Assembly (NCBI RefSeq): GCF_900580865.1
Contig: NZ_UTBZ01000023.1
Span: 1 to 64,000 of the forward strand
Direction of reading: 5' to 3'
DNA length: 64,000 nucleotides
Source of the DNA: Pseudomonas viridiflava
GTDB lineage: Bacteria; Pseudomonadota; Gammaproteobacteria; Pseudomonadales; Pseudomonadaceae
The notes beneath the pieces were generated by a model. That model was not told where the DNA came from. It searched no databases and worked only from the letters and a program-made list of their open reading frames with translations. The position numbers were made by a program, and so were the translations under genes. Shown piece after piece: positions 1 to 9,238 of the stretch; the stretch's first letter is position 1, and each line of letters opens with the position of its first letter.

Positions 1-257
1 GCAAGGACATGGCGCAAACAGGGATGAGTGCGATGCAGACGGCGCAAGGCGCGATGCAAACGGCGCAGCAGGTGAAAGGCGTGGTGCAGGGCGGGGTGGC
101 CGGGTTGCCGAAATTGGCGAGTGCGGCGTTGCCGAGTGCGTCGAGCATCCTCGGCGCCGCGAGCAAGGGCGGACAGCTACCGACGCTTCCCGCGCCAACG
201 CTTCCAAAACCTTCCTTGAAAACCCCTGGCCTGTTGGCGGGTGAGATGCTGTCATGA
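1..257 (+). CDS. 3' end of a T6SS-associated gene (possible VgrG C-terminus), partial
   Basis: The reading frame is open to the left edge, so the methionine at position 9 is probably internal. The visible 80-odd residues are low in complexity: repeats of the type AMQTAQ, then an Ala/Gly/Ser-rich stretch and a Pro/Leu-rich tail. There is no enzymatic motif. The stop overlaps the ATG of the rhs gene by 4 nt (ATGA at 254), so the two are translationally coupled. A gene placed directly before a T6SS rhs gene is often vgrG or an effector adaptor. That assignment comes from context only, because the recognisable core lies outside the window. Confidence 0.45.
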   Translation, partial: KDMAQTGMSAMQTAQGAMQTAQQVKGVVQGGVAGLPKLASAALPSASSILGAASKGGQLPTLPAPTLPKPSLKTPGLLAGEMLS

Positions 258-3200
258 CTAATGAAGTAGCTGCTGTAAAACGTGAACCTCAGGTTGCCAT
301 CGTTCCACTGAACGCCATCGACATTCAGGACGTCGCCAGCAGTGCGGCAACCTTCGATGCTTGGCTGCAATCGGCTACGGATGGCGTGGTCACGCTTGAT
401 CGAATCAAGAACTACGCCGGCTTCCTGCCGGTGGTGGGCAACATCATGGCGCTAGTCGATGCGCTGGGTGACATCGTCACCCTGTCGAACGCCAAGCAAC
501 GCGACTTGCTCGCTTGGGCCAGTCTTGGCATCAACCTGATCGGCGTCTTGCCGTTGCCGCCGTCGATGGCCGCGGCGCGGATGACCCTGCGCCCGACGCT
601 GTTTCTGGTGCGTCAGGAAATGAGGGCCAGCAGCAAGGTGTTGCTCAGCACTTCCGTGATCGAGGTGCTGGTCGGCCACCTGAACGCCTCGATTATCGGC
701 ACGCTTGATGATTTTGTTGAGCAAGCCAAAGGCAAGTTACCGGGCATTTTGGCGGACGCTGGCAAGCTCGGCGAAGAAATCATTGATCAGATTGCAATAG
801 GCATCGAAGCGGTGGCGTTCGGCAATCTGGATGCCAAAGGTGATCTGAATGCAGCCAGCGCCCAGGCGAGCGCCGCAGCCGATCAATTCAAGAATGATCC
901 GCTGGCGTCATTCAGCAATGTTTTTGGGGCTGCCAACAGCGCCCTGAAGTCGGCAGGCAAAGGCCTGGCCAACAGCGTGGCGCAAAACCTTGTCCCCGAT
1001 GACTTCAAAAAAACCGTTTCTGACGAAACCAAAAAACTGCGCGCCATGGGCCCGGAGCTGCGTACGCAGTTGAGCAAGCTCGACGATGAGTCGGTGCAGA
1101 ACTCGATCGGCTGGTTGCTGCTGATCCTCTCCAGTGCCGTGACCTTGTGGCGCAAGCGCAATGCCCATGGGCAGAACGCCGCGGTCCACCCGGACAAGAC
1201 CGGTCAGGCGAAGCGTACGGCATCCGAGGGGCAGTTGGCCTCTAACGGCCAACAGGCTTCGGCGACTCACGCACCCGAGCCGAAAAAAAACTGCGCCTGC
1301 GCCAGCACGGGGCGCAGTATCAATTTCGCCATAGGCTCTGAAAGCCTCAGTCATACCGATTTCAGCCTGCCCGGCCCCTTCCCGATCGAATGGACGCGCA
1401 CCTACAACTCACGCCTCGACGCCTACGATCAGAGCGAACTCGGCGCTCGCTGGATCAACGAATTCACCACGCGTTTTGACTGCGTGGACGATGGCCTGAC
1501 GTTCTACGGTGCCGACGGCCGCGACCACAGCTATCCGTTGCCAAAAGTCGGCCTGTTCCACTACGACGCCATCGAAGACATCACCCTGGTCCGCAACAGC
1601 GAAGATCAGCTGCTGCTGTGCCGTGGTTTCGAGCGCAAGGAAACCTACGTCCGCCGTGGCCAGCGCTATGTGCTGAGCAATATCTCGCTGCGTAACGGCG
1701 CCGGTATGATGCTGCATTACGAGCATCGACACGGCGAACACTCGCTGCTCTCCGACCTGATCACCTATCAGGAAAACGACTTCACCAAAGTGCACTTGCA
1801 CCTCGGCACGATGATCGACGAGCACGGCCGGTTTATCGGCCTTTGGCAGATCGTTGACGGCGAACCACTGCGCCAGCTCTGCGCCTACCAGTACGACGCC
1901 TATGGCGACCTGGTTCAGGCGCAGGATGAGAACGGTGCAGTCTGGTCGTATCAGTTCCAGCACCACCTGATCACCCGCTACACCGACCGCACCGGGCGCG
2001 GCATGAATCTGCAGTGGGAGGGATCAAGCGCCAAGGCCAAAGCTGTGCGCGAATGGGCCGATGACGGCAGCTTCGACACGCGTCTGGAGTGGGACGAAAA
2101 CATTCGTCTGACCTACGTCACCGACGCGCTCGGCAACGAGACCTGGCACTACTACGACATCCTTGGCTACACCTATCGCATTCGCTACGCCGACGAGCGT
2201 TCGGAATGGTTCTTCCGCGACGAGGCGAAGAATATCGTGCGCCGTGTCAATGCCGACGGCAGCACCGATCGCTACAGTTACGATGAACGCAGCAACTTGC
2301 TCGAACACATCCGCGCCGACCACACGGTGATGCATTACGCCTACGATGATCAGGATCTGCTGATCAAGATCAGCGATGCCGAGGGCGGTCAGTGGCAACG
2401 CGCCTATGACGACCAAGGCAATCTGGTTGAAGCGCTGGATCCGCTGGGCAACAAAACCGAATACGCCTACAACAAATCCGGCCAGCCCACCGCGATCAAG
2501 GACGCCAACGGCAACGAAAAAACCCTCGACTACAACGATGCCGGGCAACTGGTCGAGTACGTCGATTGCTCGGGCAAAACCAGCGCCTGGGACTACAACG
2601 AACTTGGGCAGATGATCTGCTTCACCGACGCTGCCGGCAACTCCACCGAATACGAATACAAGGCCGGCCAACTGGTGCTGATCAAGCACCCGGACAAGAC
2701 CGAAGAGCGCTTTGATCGTGACGCCGAAGGTCGGCTGTTGGCGCACGTTGATGGACTCGATCGCTGCACCACCTGGAGCTACAGCGCTGCCGGTTTGATC
2801 GCCGAACGTGTCGATGCTGCCGAGCAGACCCTGCGCTATCGCTGGGACCGTCTCGGACGGCTAACGGCGCTGGAAAACGAAAACGAACAACGCGCGCACT
2901 TCCACTACGACCCGGTCGGACGCCTGCTCGAAGAGCGCGGTTTCGATGGGCGCAGCACGCGTTATCAATACGACCCACTCACTGGACGCCTCGCGCAATC
3001 GATCAATGGCCAACGCGTCATCTCGTTGAGCTTCGACCCGATGGGCCGCTTGACCGAGCGTCGCGCCACTCTGGGCGATCAGTCGCAAAGCGAAACCTTT
3101 GCCTATGACGGCAACGGCAACCTGGTGCTGGCCGACAACGCCGACAGCCGCCTGCAATGGTTCCATGACCCGGCCGGCAATCTGCTGCGCGAGCACCAGC

Positions 3201-4924
3201 ATTATCTCGGCCTGGAAAAGCCCACCGTCGCAATCTGGCAGCACGAGTACGACGTGCTCAACCAACGAGTCGCCAGCGTGCGCCCCGACGGCCACCGCGT
3301 CAGTTGGCTGACTTACGGCAGCGGCCACCTGCTCGGCCTGCGCCTCGATGAACACGAACTGATCGGCTACGAACGCGACGACCTGCACCGCGAAGTCGCC
3401 CGCCATCAAGGCAACCACCTGCTGCAAACCCAGAGCTGGGACCCGGCCGGTCGTTTGCAGGAACAACTGCTGGGACGCAGCGACGACAAATCTACGCTGC
3501 TCAAACGCGAGTACAGCTACGACGCCGCCGGCCAACTGACCGACATCAACGACAGCCGCCGCGGGCCGCTCGCCTATCGCTACGATCCGGTCGGCCGACT
3601 GCTCAGCGCCGTGACGCGTCAAGGCGTTGAAACTTTCGCCTTCGACCCGGCGGGCAACCTGCTCGATGACAAGGCGACAGAAATTCGCCGACCACTGGAC
3701 CTGACCCCACCGCGCAGCAAACTGGTCGACAACCTGCTGCGCGAATACGCCGGCACCCACTACGACTACGACGAACGCGGCAACCAGATCCAGCGCTGGC
3801 ACAACGGCCAACGCAGCGATCTGCGTTGGGACCTGTTTGATCGATTGGTGCATTTCGAAGACCCGCGCCTCAGCGTTGATTTCGCCTACGACGCACTGGG
3901 ACGCCGCCTGCACAAAAATTCCCGCGCGCATTACAAACAGCGCCCGGAAGCAGGTTCCCTCTGGAACAGAAACGAACACGCCCGCAAACAACGCGAACTT
4001 GGCTGCGGGCTCACGCTTTACGGTTGGGATGGTGACAACCTCGCCTGGGAAAGCAGTCCGGCACAGAGCGATGGCGAACCGGGTCGCACGGTGCACTATG
4101 TCTTCGAACCGGGCACTTTTGTCCCTGTGGCCCAGGCTGTACGGCATGCGCCAATTGATCTGATTGGGCTGCCGGATTACAGCGGTGAATACAGCCTCGA
4201 TGACGACCCGGTGTGGAATCACAAGGCAACGGCTTTACCGTTTGATGCGTTGGCCTGGTATCAGTGTGATCACCTCGGCACGCCGCAGGAATTGACGGAC
4301 TCGCACGGCAACATGGCCTGGACCGCGCAATACAAGGCGTGGGGACAGGTGACGGAGCAGCGTTCGGAGTGGGCGCAGCAGCATGGCGTGATGAACCCGA
4401 TACGGTTCCAGGGGCAATATCACGATCATGAGACGGGGCTGCATTACAACCGGTATCGGTACTATGATCCGGGATGTGGACGCTTTATCAGTCATGATCC
4501 TATTGGTTTCGCAGGTGGCTTAAACTTCTATGCTTATGCACCAAACCCGATTGAATGGGTCGACCCATTTGGGTTGATACGATGCGGCCTGACAGGGGAC
4601 GAAGTCGGAGATGCGAGTAATCTACCGATTATTAACAAAGGCAGTAAAGAATGGAAAACGGCCACAGAGAGCATTAAGGACGGCGGGAAAACCAATTTCC
4701 GGGTCAAAGATCAGGCGACTGGAGAAGAGCTGTTGAAGGCATCCAAAGGAAAAATGGATAACTATCCAACTTACACGGAGACACCTTACAAAAAAGGATA
4801 TGAAAAGCATCCCGAAGAATCACATACAATTAACGCCCCAGAGAATAACCTTCCGCACTTGAAGTGGAAGGATTGGAGTCAAGGTAAAAAAACAGGCGGC
4901 GCAGGACATATATTTCATGAGTAA
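254..4924 (+). CDS. Rhs-family polymorphic toxin with variable C-terminal tip
   Basis: A 1556-residue Rhs protein. Residues 1-340 contain hydrophobic helices, including LLLILSSAVTLW near 290. A DUF6531-type entry domain follows (about 350-430, with TDFSLPGPFPIEWTRTYNS). From about 550 to 1400 there are many YD repeats of the form YDxxGNL, which in this family fold into a hollow shell around the toxin. The core ends with ETGLHYNRYRYYDPGCGRF and the boundary motif DPFGL (about 1437-1441). The last ~115 residues are a separate tip ending GGAGHIFHE, with HTINAPENNLPHLKW before it. I do not recognise its toxin class. The tip is AT-rich compared with the GC-rich shell, which fits exchange of tips by recombination. 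Probably a T6SS-delivered antibacterial effector neutralised by the overlapping next gene. Confidence 0.9.
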   Translation: MTNEVAAVKREPQVAIVPLNAIDIQDVASSAATFDAWLQSATDGVVTLDRIKNYAGFLPVVGNIMALVDALGDIVTLSNAKQRDLLAWASLGINLIGVLPLPPSMAAARMTLRPTLFLVRQEMRASSKVLLSTSVIEVLVGHLNASIIGTLDDFVEQAKGKLPGILADAGKLGEEIIDQIAIGIEAVAFGNLDAKGDLNAASAQASAAADQFKNDPLASFSNVFGAANSALKSAGKGLANSVAQNLVPDDFKKTVSDETKKLRAMGPELRTQLSKLDDESVQNSIGWLLLILSSAVTLWRKRNAHGQNAAVHPDKTGQAKRTASEGQLASNGQQASATHAPEPKKNCACASTGRSINFAIGSESLSHTDFSLPGPFPIEWTRTYNSRLDAYDQSELGARWINEFTTRFDCVDDGLTFYGADGRDHSYPLPKVGLFHYDAIEDITLVRNSEDQLLLCRGFERKETYVRRGQRYVLSNISLRNGAGMMLHYEHRHGEHSLLSDLITYQENDFTKVHLHLGTMIDEHGRFIGLWQIVDGEPLRQLCAYQYDAYGDLVQAQDENGAVWSYQFQHHLITRYTDRTGRGMNLQWEGSSAKAKAVREWADDGSFDTRLEWDENIRLTYVTDALGNETWHYYDILGYTYRIRYADERSEWFFRDEAKNIVRRVNADGSTDRYSYDERSNLLEHIRADHTVMHYAYDDQDLLIKISDAEGGQWQRAYDDQGNLVEALDPLGNKTEYAYNKSGQPTAIKDANGNEKTLDYNDAGQLVEYVDCSGKTSAWDYNELGQMICFTDAAGNSTEYEYKAGQLVLIKHPDKTEERFDRDAEGRLLAHVDGLDRCTTWSYSAAGLIAERVDAAEQTLRYRWDRLGRLTALENENEQRAHFHYDPVGRLLEERGFDGRSTRYQYDPLTGRLAQSINGQRVISLSFDPMGRLTERRATLGDQSQSETFAYDGNGNLVLADNADSRLQWFHDPAGNLLREHQHYLGLEKPTVAIWQHEYDVLNQRVASVRPDGHRVSWLTYGSGHLLGLRLDEHELIGYERDDLHREVARHQGNHLLQTQSWDPAGRLQEQLLGRSDDKSTLLKREYSYDAAGQLTDINDSRRGPLAYRYDPVGRLLSAVTRQGVETFAFDPAGNLLDDKATEIRRPLDLTPPRSKLVDNLLREYAGTHYDYDERGNQIQRWHNGQRSDLRWDLFDRLVHFEDPRLSVDFAYDALGRRLHKNSRAHYKQRPEAGSLWNRNEHARKQRELGCGLTLYGWDGDNLAWESSPAQSDGEPGRTVHYVFEPGTFVPVAQAVRHAPIDLIGLPDYSGEYSLDDDPVWNHKATALPFDALAWYQCDHLGTPQELTDSHGNMAWTAQYKAWGQVTEQRSEWAQQHGVMNPIRFQGQYHDHETGLHYNRYRYYDPGCGRFISHDPIGFAGGLNFYAYAPNPIEWVDPFGLIRCGLTGDEVGDASNLPIINKGSKEWKTATESIKDGGKTNFRVKDQATGEELLKASKGKMDNYPTYTETPYKKGYEKHPEESHTINAPENNLPHLKWKDWSQGKKTGGAGHIFHE

Positions 4925-5372
4925 GAAAAGATATCAAATGGACGAAGATGCCTACCCGATCGCCTGGCGTTTCAATGCTCTGGACTGCTTGTTATCTGAG
5001 ATTGATAAAAAAAGGATCGTGTTATTTGAAAGTCTGGAATCACAACGATTGTGGGATACGTTCATTCCAGTTAAAAACTTAATGGAGCTGGATAATAATG
5101 CTTTCATACTTCACGAGAAAGTTGCTTTGGACTTTGAGTGCAAGTCCGAGCCTTTAGAATTCTTTGTTGAACGACTGAGCTTTCCCGATTTTATATGGTT
5201 TTTTTGGGGGCGATCCTCGGCAGGAATTGTCCCGCGCGAAGTTTTTTTAAAATCTTGGAGTGATTTTTTTTACCCTTCTGATGAAAATTCAATATTGCTA
5301 ATCCCCAAGAGTTCGAGAGTGATTTTTTCATTTGATGATATGTTTTTTTACGGCGACCTACTCAAAAACTGA
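4917..5372 (+). CDS. putative immunity protein for the Rhs tip
   Basis: A 151-residue acidic cytosolic protein rich in aromatic residues (FPDFIWFFWGR, YPSDENSILL). It overlaps the end of rhs by 8 nt (start ATG at 4917, rhs stop at 4922-4924), the usual position of a cognate immunity gene, so the pair is co-translated. The base composition is strongly AT-biased like the toxin tip, suggesting tip and immunity arrived together. No signal peptide or membrane segment is present, so a cytosolic target for the toxin is likely. I could not assign a named Imm family. Function is inferred from position and size. Confidence 0.65.
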   Translation: MSKKRYQMDEDAYPIAWRFNALDCLLSEIDKKRIVLFESLESQRLWDTFIPVKNLMELDNNAFILHEKVALDFECKSEPLEFFVERLSFPDFIWFFWGRSSAGIVPREVFLKSWSDFFYPSDENSILLIPKSSRVIFSFDDMFFYGDLLKN

Positions 5373-5524
5373 GGAACTATTGTGTCGCTCCTCTTATGGA
5401 TAGGCTAATTTGTTGGAATTTAATAAAGCGAAGTCTACCCCTGATTAATTCGGCAATCTATCATCCGGTCATGATCCGGGCTTGATTTTTTGGTCTTAGA
5501 GCGCCCCCGATATTAAATTTCTAG

Positions 5525-5923
5525 ATGAAGACATGTTTTGATAGTCGAGTTATCAGGAAGGAGTTTAACTTAGTGCCTGTTGAATATCTAAGTGATAAGG
5601 ATTGCTATCTCCGGTTAGAACGGATTTTTTATGATTTCTTCCGAGTGGAAGTTCAGAAAAGCCAAAGCATTACAGCGGTGTTCAAAGCACCTTATTACAA
5701 TACATTCTTTTCAAATGGCACGCCGTTCATGGACGGAAATCCAATTTTTTCTGTAAGAAATGAGGTGAGTGGTCAGATTCTTAGAGTAGTATTAGACGAG
5801 GAGGTTGATGAGCTTTCCTCGTATCAAGACAAGGAAGCGGGATGTGAGCTTGTTATATTCGGAAATCTATCCTTGATGGATGAAATAAAGAAAATGATTT
5901 CCGCGTGGATCAAGGCGCAATAA
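5525..5923 (+). CDS. small hypothetical protein, possible orphan immunity protein
   Basis: A 132-residue soluble protein without signal peptide (ends MISAWIKAQ). The gene is AT-rich and separated from the preceding immunity gene by 150 bp without an ORF. The ribosome binding site is weak. It lies in a run of small unrelated AT-rich genes downstream of an rhs gene. That is where displaced toxin tips leave their immunity genes behind. No family was recognised; the immunity role is inferred from context. Confidence 0.5.
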   Translation: MKTCFDSRVIRKEFNLVPVEYLSDKDCYLRLERIFYDFFRVEVQKSQSITAVFKAPYYNTFFSNGTPFMDGNPIFSVRNEVSGQILRVVLDEEVDELSSYQDKEAGCELVIFGNLSLMDEIKKMISAWIKAQ

Positions 5924-5992
5924 CTCTTCTAGAACCCTTCAGGGCACACCATTTTTGATGTTTACAAAACGTGAGTGTAGGGGGGGCAAGTT

Positions 5993-6253
5993 ATGAAAAG
6001 ACTAAGAAACTTCACCATTCATGGCACTGCAGTCGATTGTGATCAGAATATCAAGCTTGACGAAATATCAATTCTCGCTGATCCAGGAACGATAAGAGCC
6101 TTAGGGGATTTCTTGATCAGTGCTTCGTACGAAATGGAGGTCAATGGGCTAGAGCATATGCATCTACAAGATTTAGTCGAGAATTTCTCGAACAAAAAAC
6201 ATGTGGATTTGGTTGCTATTAATAAGAAGATGGTCGGTCTCTTAGGAGAATAA
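5993..6253 (+). CDS. Imm32-like putative immunity protein
   Basis: An 86-residue protein with alpha/beta character. Visible features are an N-terminal strand (RNFTIHGTAVDCD), a segment EISILADPGTIRALGDFL, and the motif GLEHMHLQDL followed by VDLVAINK. This pattern of strand, ADxxxLxxLxxFL helix and HxHLxD resembles my recollection of the Imm32 family, but the match was not tested. A purine-rich site (GGGGGG, 12 nt upstream) supports the ATG at 5993. It is a member of the putative orphan immunity array behind rhs. Confidence 0.5.
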   Translation: MKRLRNFTIHGTAVDCDQNIKLDEISILADPGTIRALGDFLISASYEMEVNGLEHMHLQDLVENFSNKKHVDLVAINKKMVGLLGE

Positions 6254-6365
6254 TCACTGCGGTATATGGGTTTTTGACGCGGGTGGAGACGGGCTGCGGT
6301 TTTTGGATTAAATAGGCATAGCCTGCCTGATAAATACCTGCTGTCCGAGTGAGGTCGCGCGAATC

Positions 6366-6683
6366 ATGAGTTATGAATACAAATTGGTGTTTGACGACAA
6401 CTCTACAGCTCAGCATGTCATCGACATTGTTAAAGCTAGTAGTGCTTGTGTTCGCTCGGGCGACGGTGATCTTTATTTGAAGGATCACTCGTTGAATAGC
6501 AGTGGGGCTTACGATACTCGTCTCATTTATGGGGATGATAAATCCCTGTGGCTCCAAGTGAATTTCCAATCAGCAGAACTGTACGCCCTACTTAAAACAG
6601 CACTCAATGGAAGAAATTTCAGGTGTCTTGAAGATGGGGGCGAGGATGAAGAGGTTGGCTTAAATGAGGCCTTCCGCGTGTAG
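6366..6683 (+). CDS. small acidic hypothetical protein, possible orphan immunity protein
   Basis: A 105-residue soluble protein beginning MSYEYKLVFDDNSTAQHV and ending in an acidic segment (DGGEDEEVGLNEAF). No signal peptide. It is preceded by a GAGG-type ribosome site about 11 nt upstream and by about 110 bp of non-coding DNA. It is the last of four small genes between rhs and the PAAR gene. No family was recognised; an immunity role is suggested only by its place in the array. Confidence 0.5.
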   Translation: MSYEYKLVFDDNSTAQHVIDIVKASSACVRSGDGDLYLKDHSLNSSGAYDTRLIYGDDKSLWLQVNFQSAELYALLKTALNGRNFRCLEDGGEDEEVGLNEAFRV

Positions 6684-6881
6684 GTTGACTCTCGGTCAAA
6701 TTGCAGCCGAATAGCCACTTTTTAATCTCTAAAAATTTATGAAATATATCAGGGGCAGGCCACGTTTTTGAAGGTTGATTAAACGCAACCTGCCTCTGAT
6801 AAAACTCTCTGCCATTGGTGGTCGAAAGACGCGAAATTGATCGAGGCTGCAGTCAACCCTCGTAGTCGAAGGAATGACAAC

Positions 6882-7145
6882 ATGAAAGACGCCATTCGCT
6901 TGGGCGACTCCACCACTCACGGTGGCAAAGTCCTCGAAGCCTTTTCCCAGACTGACCTCAACGGCAAGCCCATCGCAGGGGTTGGCCACAAAGTCAGTTG
7001 TCCTCTGTGCAAAGGCATTTTTCCAATTGCCGAAGGCAGCAGCACTTACACCGTCGATGGAACGCCCATCGCGCTGGACGGCATGAAAACCGCCTGCGGG
7101 GCCGCGCTGATTGCCAGTGGCCCGAAAGGAGCGGTGGTCAGTTGA
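6882..7145 (+). CDS. PAAR-domain protein (T6SS spike tip)
   Basis: An 87-residue protein consisting of a single PAAR-type domain: AIRLGDSTTHGGKVLEA at the start, VGHKVSCPLCKGIFPIAEG in the middle, and IALDGMKTACGAALIAS at the end. The conserved His and Cys positions are those that bind zinc at the tip of the T6SS spike in this family. PAAR proteins sharpen the VgrG spike and connect effectors to it. The start at 6882 has an AAGGAA site 7 nt upstream; an in-frame ATG at 6837 is less likely. It is probably functionally linked to the rhs gene 2 kb upstream, although it stands outside the immunity array. Confidence 0.85.
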   Translation: MKDAIRLGDSTTHGGKVLEAFSQTDLNGKPIAGVGHKVSCPLCKGIFPIAEGSSTYTVDGTPIALDGMKTACGAALIASGPKGAVVS

Positions 7146-7225
7146 ATCCGCGAGGGTGAGCTCTTCGTTCGCCCTCAGGAATATTGCAAGTAAACAACCT
7201 GGCTTCATCCATTAAAGGAATAAAC

Positions 7226-7621
7226 ATGAAGAACATCGCTTTGATCCTCGCACTGACCGCCGCTCTCGGTACCGTCAATGTTGCTCACGCAGAAGGACCG
7301 GACGCCGCTACGTTGAAAGGAATGTACGACACTGGGCGCAACATGTCCGGGCTGATTAACCATTGCGTTGACAAAGGTTTCCTGAAAGCTGAAAGCGCTA
7401 CGAACGCCAATAAAATGGTGGCGTTTGTTGCTGGTATTCCAGGGCAGATGGACAAGAGCGACGGCGATAAGAACGAGGCCCATGGTCGCAAGGGTGAAGT
7501 ATTGGACGATGGTCAATACAAAACCCTGGAGGCCAATCTGCCGCCGAGTCTGACGCTGAAGCAGTGGTGCGAGCAGGCGGATCAAGGCATGCGTCAGGGA
7601 TTGGAGCGTGTGGGTCTGTAA
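7226..7621 (+). CDS. secreted small hypothetical protein downstream of PAAR
   Basis: A 131-residue protein with a clear Sec signal peptide (MKNIALILALTAALG, cleavage after AHA). The mature part is helical with two cysteines (NHCVDKG, LKQWCEQ) that could form a disulfide in the periplasm. The start at 7226 has an AAAGGA site 7 nt upstream. It lies 80 bp after the PAAR gene. A periplasmic protein beside a PAAR gene could be an immunity protein to a periplasm-acting effector, but no effector gene is visible next to it, so this is only a suggestion. Confidence 0.6.
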   Translation: MKNIALILALTAALGTVNVAHAEGPDAATLKGMYDTGRNMSGLINHCVDKGFLKAESATNANKMVAFVAGIPGQMDKSDGDKNEAHGRKGEVLDDGQYKTLEANLPPSLTLKQWCEQADQGMRQGLERVGL

Positions 7622-7635
7622 TCTCCTTGGTGATT

Positions 7636-7720
7636 GATCGTTCCCACGCGCAACAATGGAATGCCTCAAGGGACGCTCCGCGTTCCAGTTCGCGAAGGGA
7701 CGCGGAGCGTGGGAACGATC
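7636..7720. repeat. imperfect palindromic repeat (GATCGTTCCCACGC type)
   Basis: GATCGTTCCCACGC at 7636 is matched by its reverse complement ending at 7720, with an inner complementary segment (GGGACGCTCCGCG / CGCGGAGCG). The transcript could fold into a long hairpin. It sits between convergent genes (the small secreted protein and galM). The location and shape are typical of Pseudomonas intergenic REP-like elements. Confidence 0.7.
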
Positions 7721-7731
7721 AGCGTTGGAGG

Positions 7732-8880
7732 TTATTTCGCGGAGAACTTCAACACCACGCTGTGGCTGTAAGTCTGCCCCGGATCAAGCCGAGTGCTCGG
7801 GAAGTCCGGCTGATTTGGTGAATCCGGATAATGCTGAGTCTCCAGGGTAAACGCGCCCCAGTGCGGATACACCTTGCCACCCTTGCCCTTGACCGTGCCG
7901 TCGAGGAAGTTGCTGGTATAGAACTGCACACCCGGTTCCGTGGTGAACAACTGCAGCACGCGACCGGACTGCGGATCACTCACTTCAGTAGCAACTTTGC
8001 CGATATCGCCCTTGGTATCCAGTGCCCAGTTGAAGTCGAAGCCACCCTGTTTTGGCTCGGCAAATTTCAACTGTGGATGATCCGCCTTGATGTGCGTGCC
8101 GATCGCGGTTGGCTTGCTGAAATCCATCGGCGTGCCGGCCACGGGTGCCAGTTCGCCGGTCGGGATCAGTTTGGCGGTGACCGGGGTGTAATGGCTGGCG
8201 TGCAGGGTGGCGACCTGTTTAAGGATGTCGCCATTGCCGGCGCCGGCGAGGTTGAAGTAGCTGTGGTTGGTCAGGTTGAGCACGGTCGGTTTGTCGGTGC
8301 TGGCCTTGTAGTCGATGCGCAGTTCGTTGTTGTCGGTGAGGCGATAGGTCACTTCGGTGGAGAGGTTGCCGGGGAAGCCCATTTCGCCGTCCGCCGACAG
8401 ATAGGTCAGGGTCACGCCGACAGAGTCCTTGTCCTTGGTTTCCTGTGCCTTCCAGACTTTCTTGTCGAAGCCCTGCGTGCCGCCGTGCAGCGCGTTGGTC
8501 TTGTCGTTCTGCGGCACTTGATAGCGCTTGCCTTCGAGTTCGAACGCACCTTCGGCGAGGCGATTGCCGAATCGGCCGATGGTCGCGCCGAAGTAGGCGG
8601 TGCCTTTCTGATAGCCCTGCACATCGTCGAAGCCGAGCACGACGTCGTCGAACTTGCCGTGCTTGTCCGCCACTTTCAGCGATTGCAGGGTCGCGCCGTA
8701 GGTGATGACGGTGGCTTGCATGCCGTGGCTGTTGCGCAGGATGTATTGCTCGACGGGCGTGCCGTCGTTGGTTTTACCGAAGGCTTTGTGTTCGGCGCTG
8801 AGGCCGGCCGCGTTGGCGGAGAGGGTGGCGATCATCAGGGACAGTCCGAGGCCGGAGAGCAGGTGACGGGATTGAAGCAT
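7732..8880 (-). CDS. galM: aldose 1-epimerase (galactose mutarotase), exported
   Basis: A 382-residue protein with an N-terminal signal peptide (MLQSRHLLSGLGLSLMIATL, cleavage near ANA), so the enzyme is probably periplasmic. It interconverts the alpha and beta anomers of galactose and other aldoses. Family signatures are visible: VVLGFDDVQGY, ATIGRFGNRLAEGAF, NALHGGTQGFDKKVW (substrate His), NHSYFNLAG (catalytic His) and GVQFYTSNFLDG. The length is that of a full family member plus signal peptide. It is a monocistronic leftward gene, flanked on both sides by palindromic repeats. Confidence 0.9.
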   Translation of the reverse strand: MLQSRHLLSGLGLSLMIATLSANAAGLSAEHKAFGKTNDGTPVEQYILRNSHGMQATVITYGATLQSLKVADKHGKFDDVVLGFDDVQGYQKGTAYFGATIGRFGNRLAEGAFELEGKRYQVPQNDKTNALHGGTQGFDKKVWKAQETKDKDSVGVTLTYLSADGEMGFPGNLSTEVTYRLTDNNELRIDYKASTDKPTVLNLTNHSYFNLAGAGNGDILKQVATLHASHYTPVTAKLIPTGELAPVAGTPMDFSKPTAIGTHIKADHPQLKFAEPKQGGFDFNWALDTKGDIGKVATEVSDPQSGRVLQLFTTEPGVQFYTSNFLDGTVKGKGGKVYPHWGAFTLETQHYPDSPNQPDFPSTRLDPGQTYSHSVVLKFSAK

Positions 8881-8926
8881 GGTTGACCTTCCTTTTTGTT
8901 GTTGTTTTCAAAATGGCGCCGATGCC

Positions 8927-9027
8927 GTGTAGGAGCTGCCGCAGGCTGCAATCTTTTGATTCTGGTTTTCAAAGGCAAGGTCAAAAGATCGTCCGAACGC
9001 GGCCCGAGCCTGCGGCAGCTCCTACAG
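8927..9027. repeat. REP palindrome pair (GTAGGAGCTGCCGCAGGCTGC type)
   Basis: TGTAGGAGCTGCCGCAGG near 8928 is repeated in inverse orientation as CCTGCGGCAGCTCCTACA ending about 9026, with AAAAGATC-type sequence between. The same palindrome recurs at 17173-17259 and 19469-19549. This is an inverted pair (BIME-like) in the intergenic region upstream of galM. Confidence 0.85.
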
Positions 9028-9238
9028 GGTAACTAGTCATGCTATTTGTATTTGCAATCAAGATTTATAGTCGATTAATCGTTTATTTCAACAATAAAGA
9101 CAGACTAATTGGTTGAGGAGGCATTGCCGAAGGTCGGCTGATCGTGCGCACCACTGCACTTTTCCGCAATCGGCGGCTCTATCCATGGCCAGGATGCGGT
9201 GACTCCCGCCGCACAGGAATATGCCTGTTCGAGATTTC
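9028..9238. other. AT-rich intergenic stretch
   Basis: About 200 bp between the REP pair and the lipoprotein gene. The left part (9035-9110) is clearly AT-rich, with TTAATCGTTTATTTC-like sequence, and probably carries the promoters of the divergent genes galM and the lipoprotein. No individual promoter can be fixed with confidence, and no gene is visible. Confidence 0.4.

Noticed and set aside
2861..4222. 453-codon ORF antisense to rhs
   Set aside because: It is a shadow frame caused by the GC-rich Tyr/Asp-repeat codons of the Rhs shell. It has no ribosome site and low-complexity Ala/Val composition.
7831..8886. 351-codon ORF antisense to galM
   Set aside because: GalM motifs and signal peptide on the minus strand are unambiguous, and the plus frame is an artefact.
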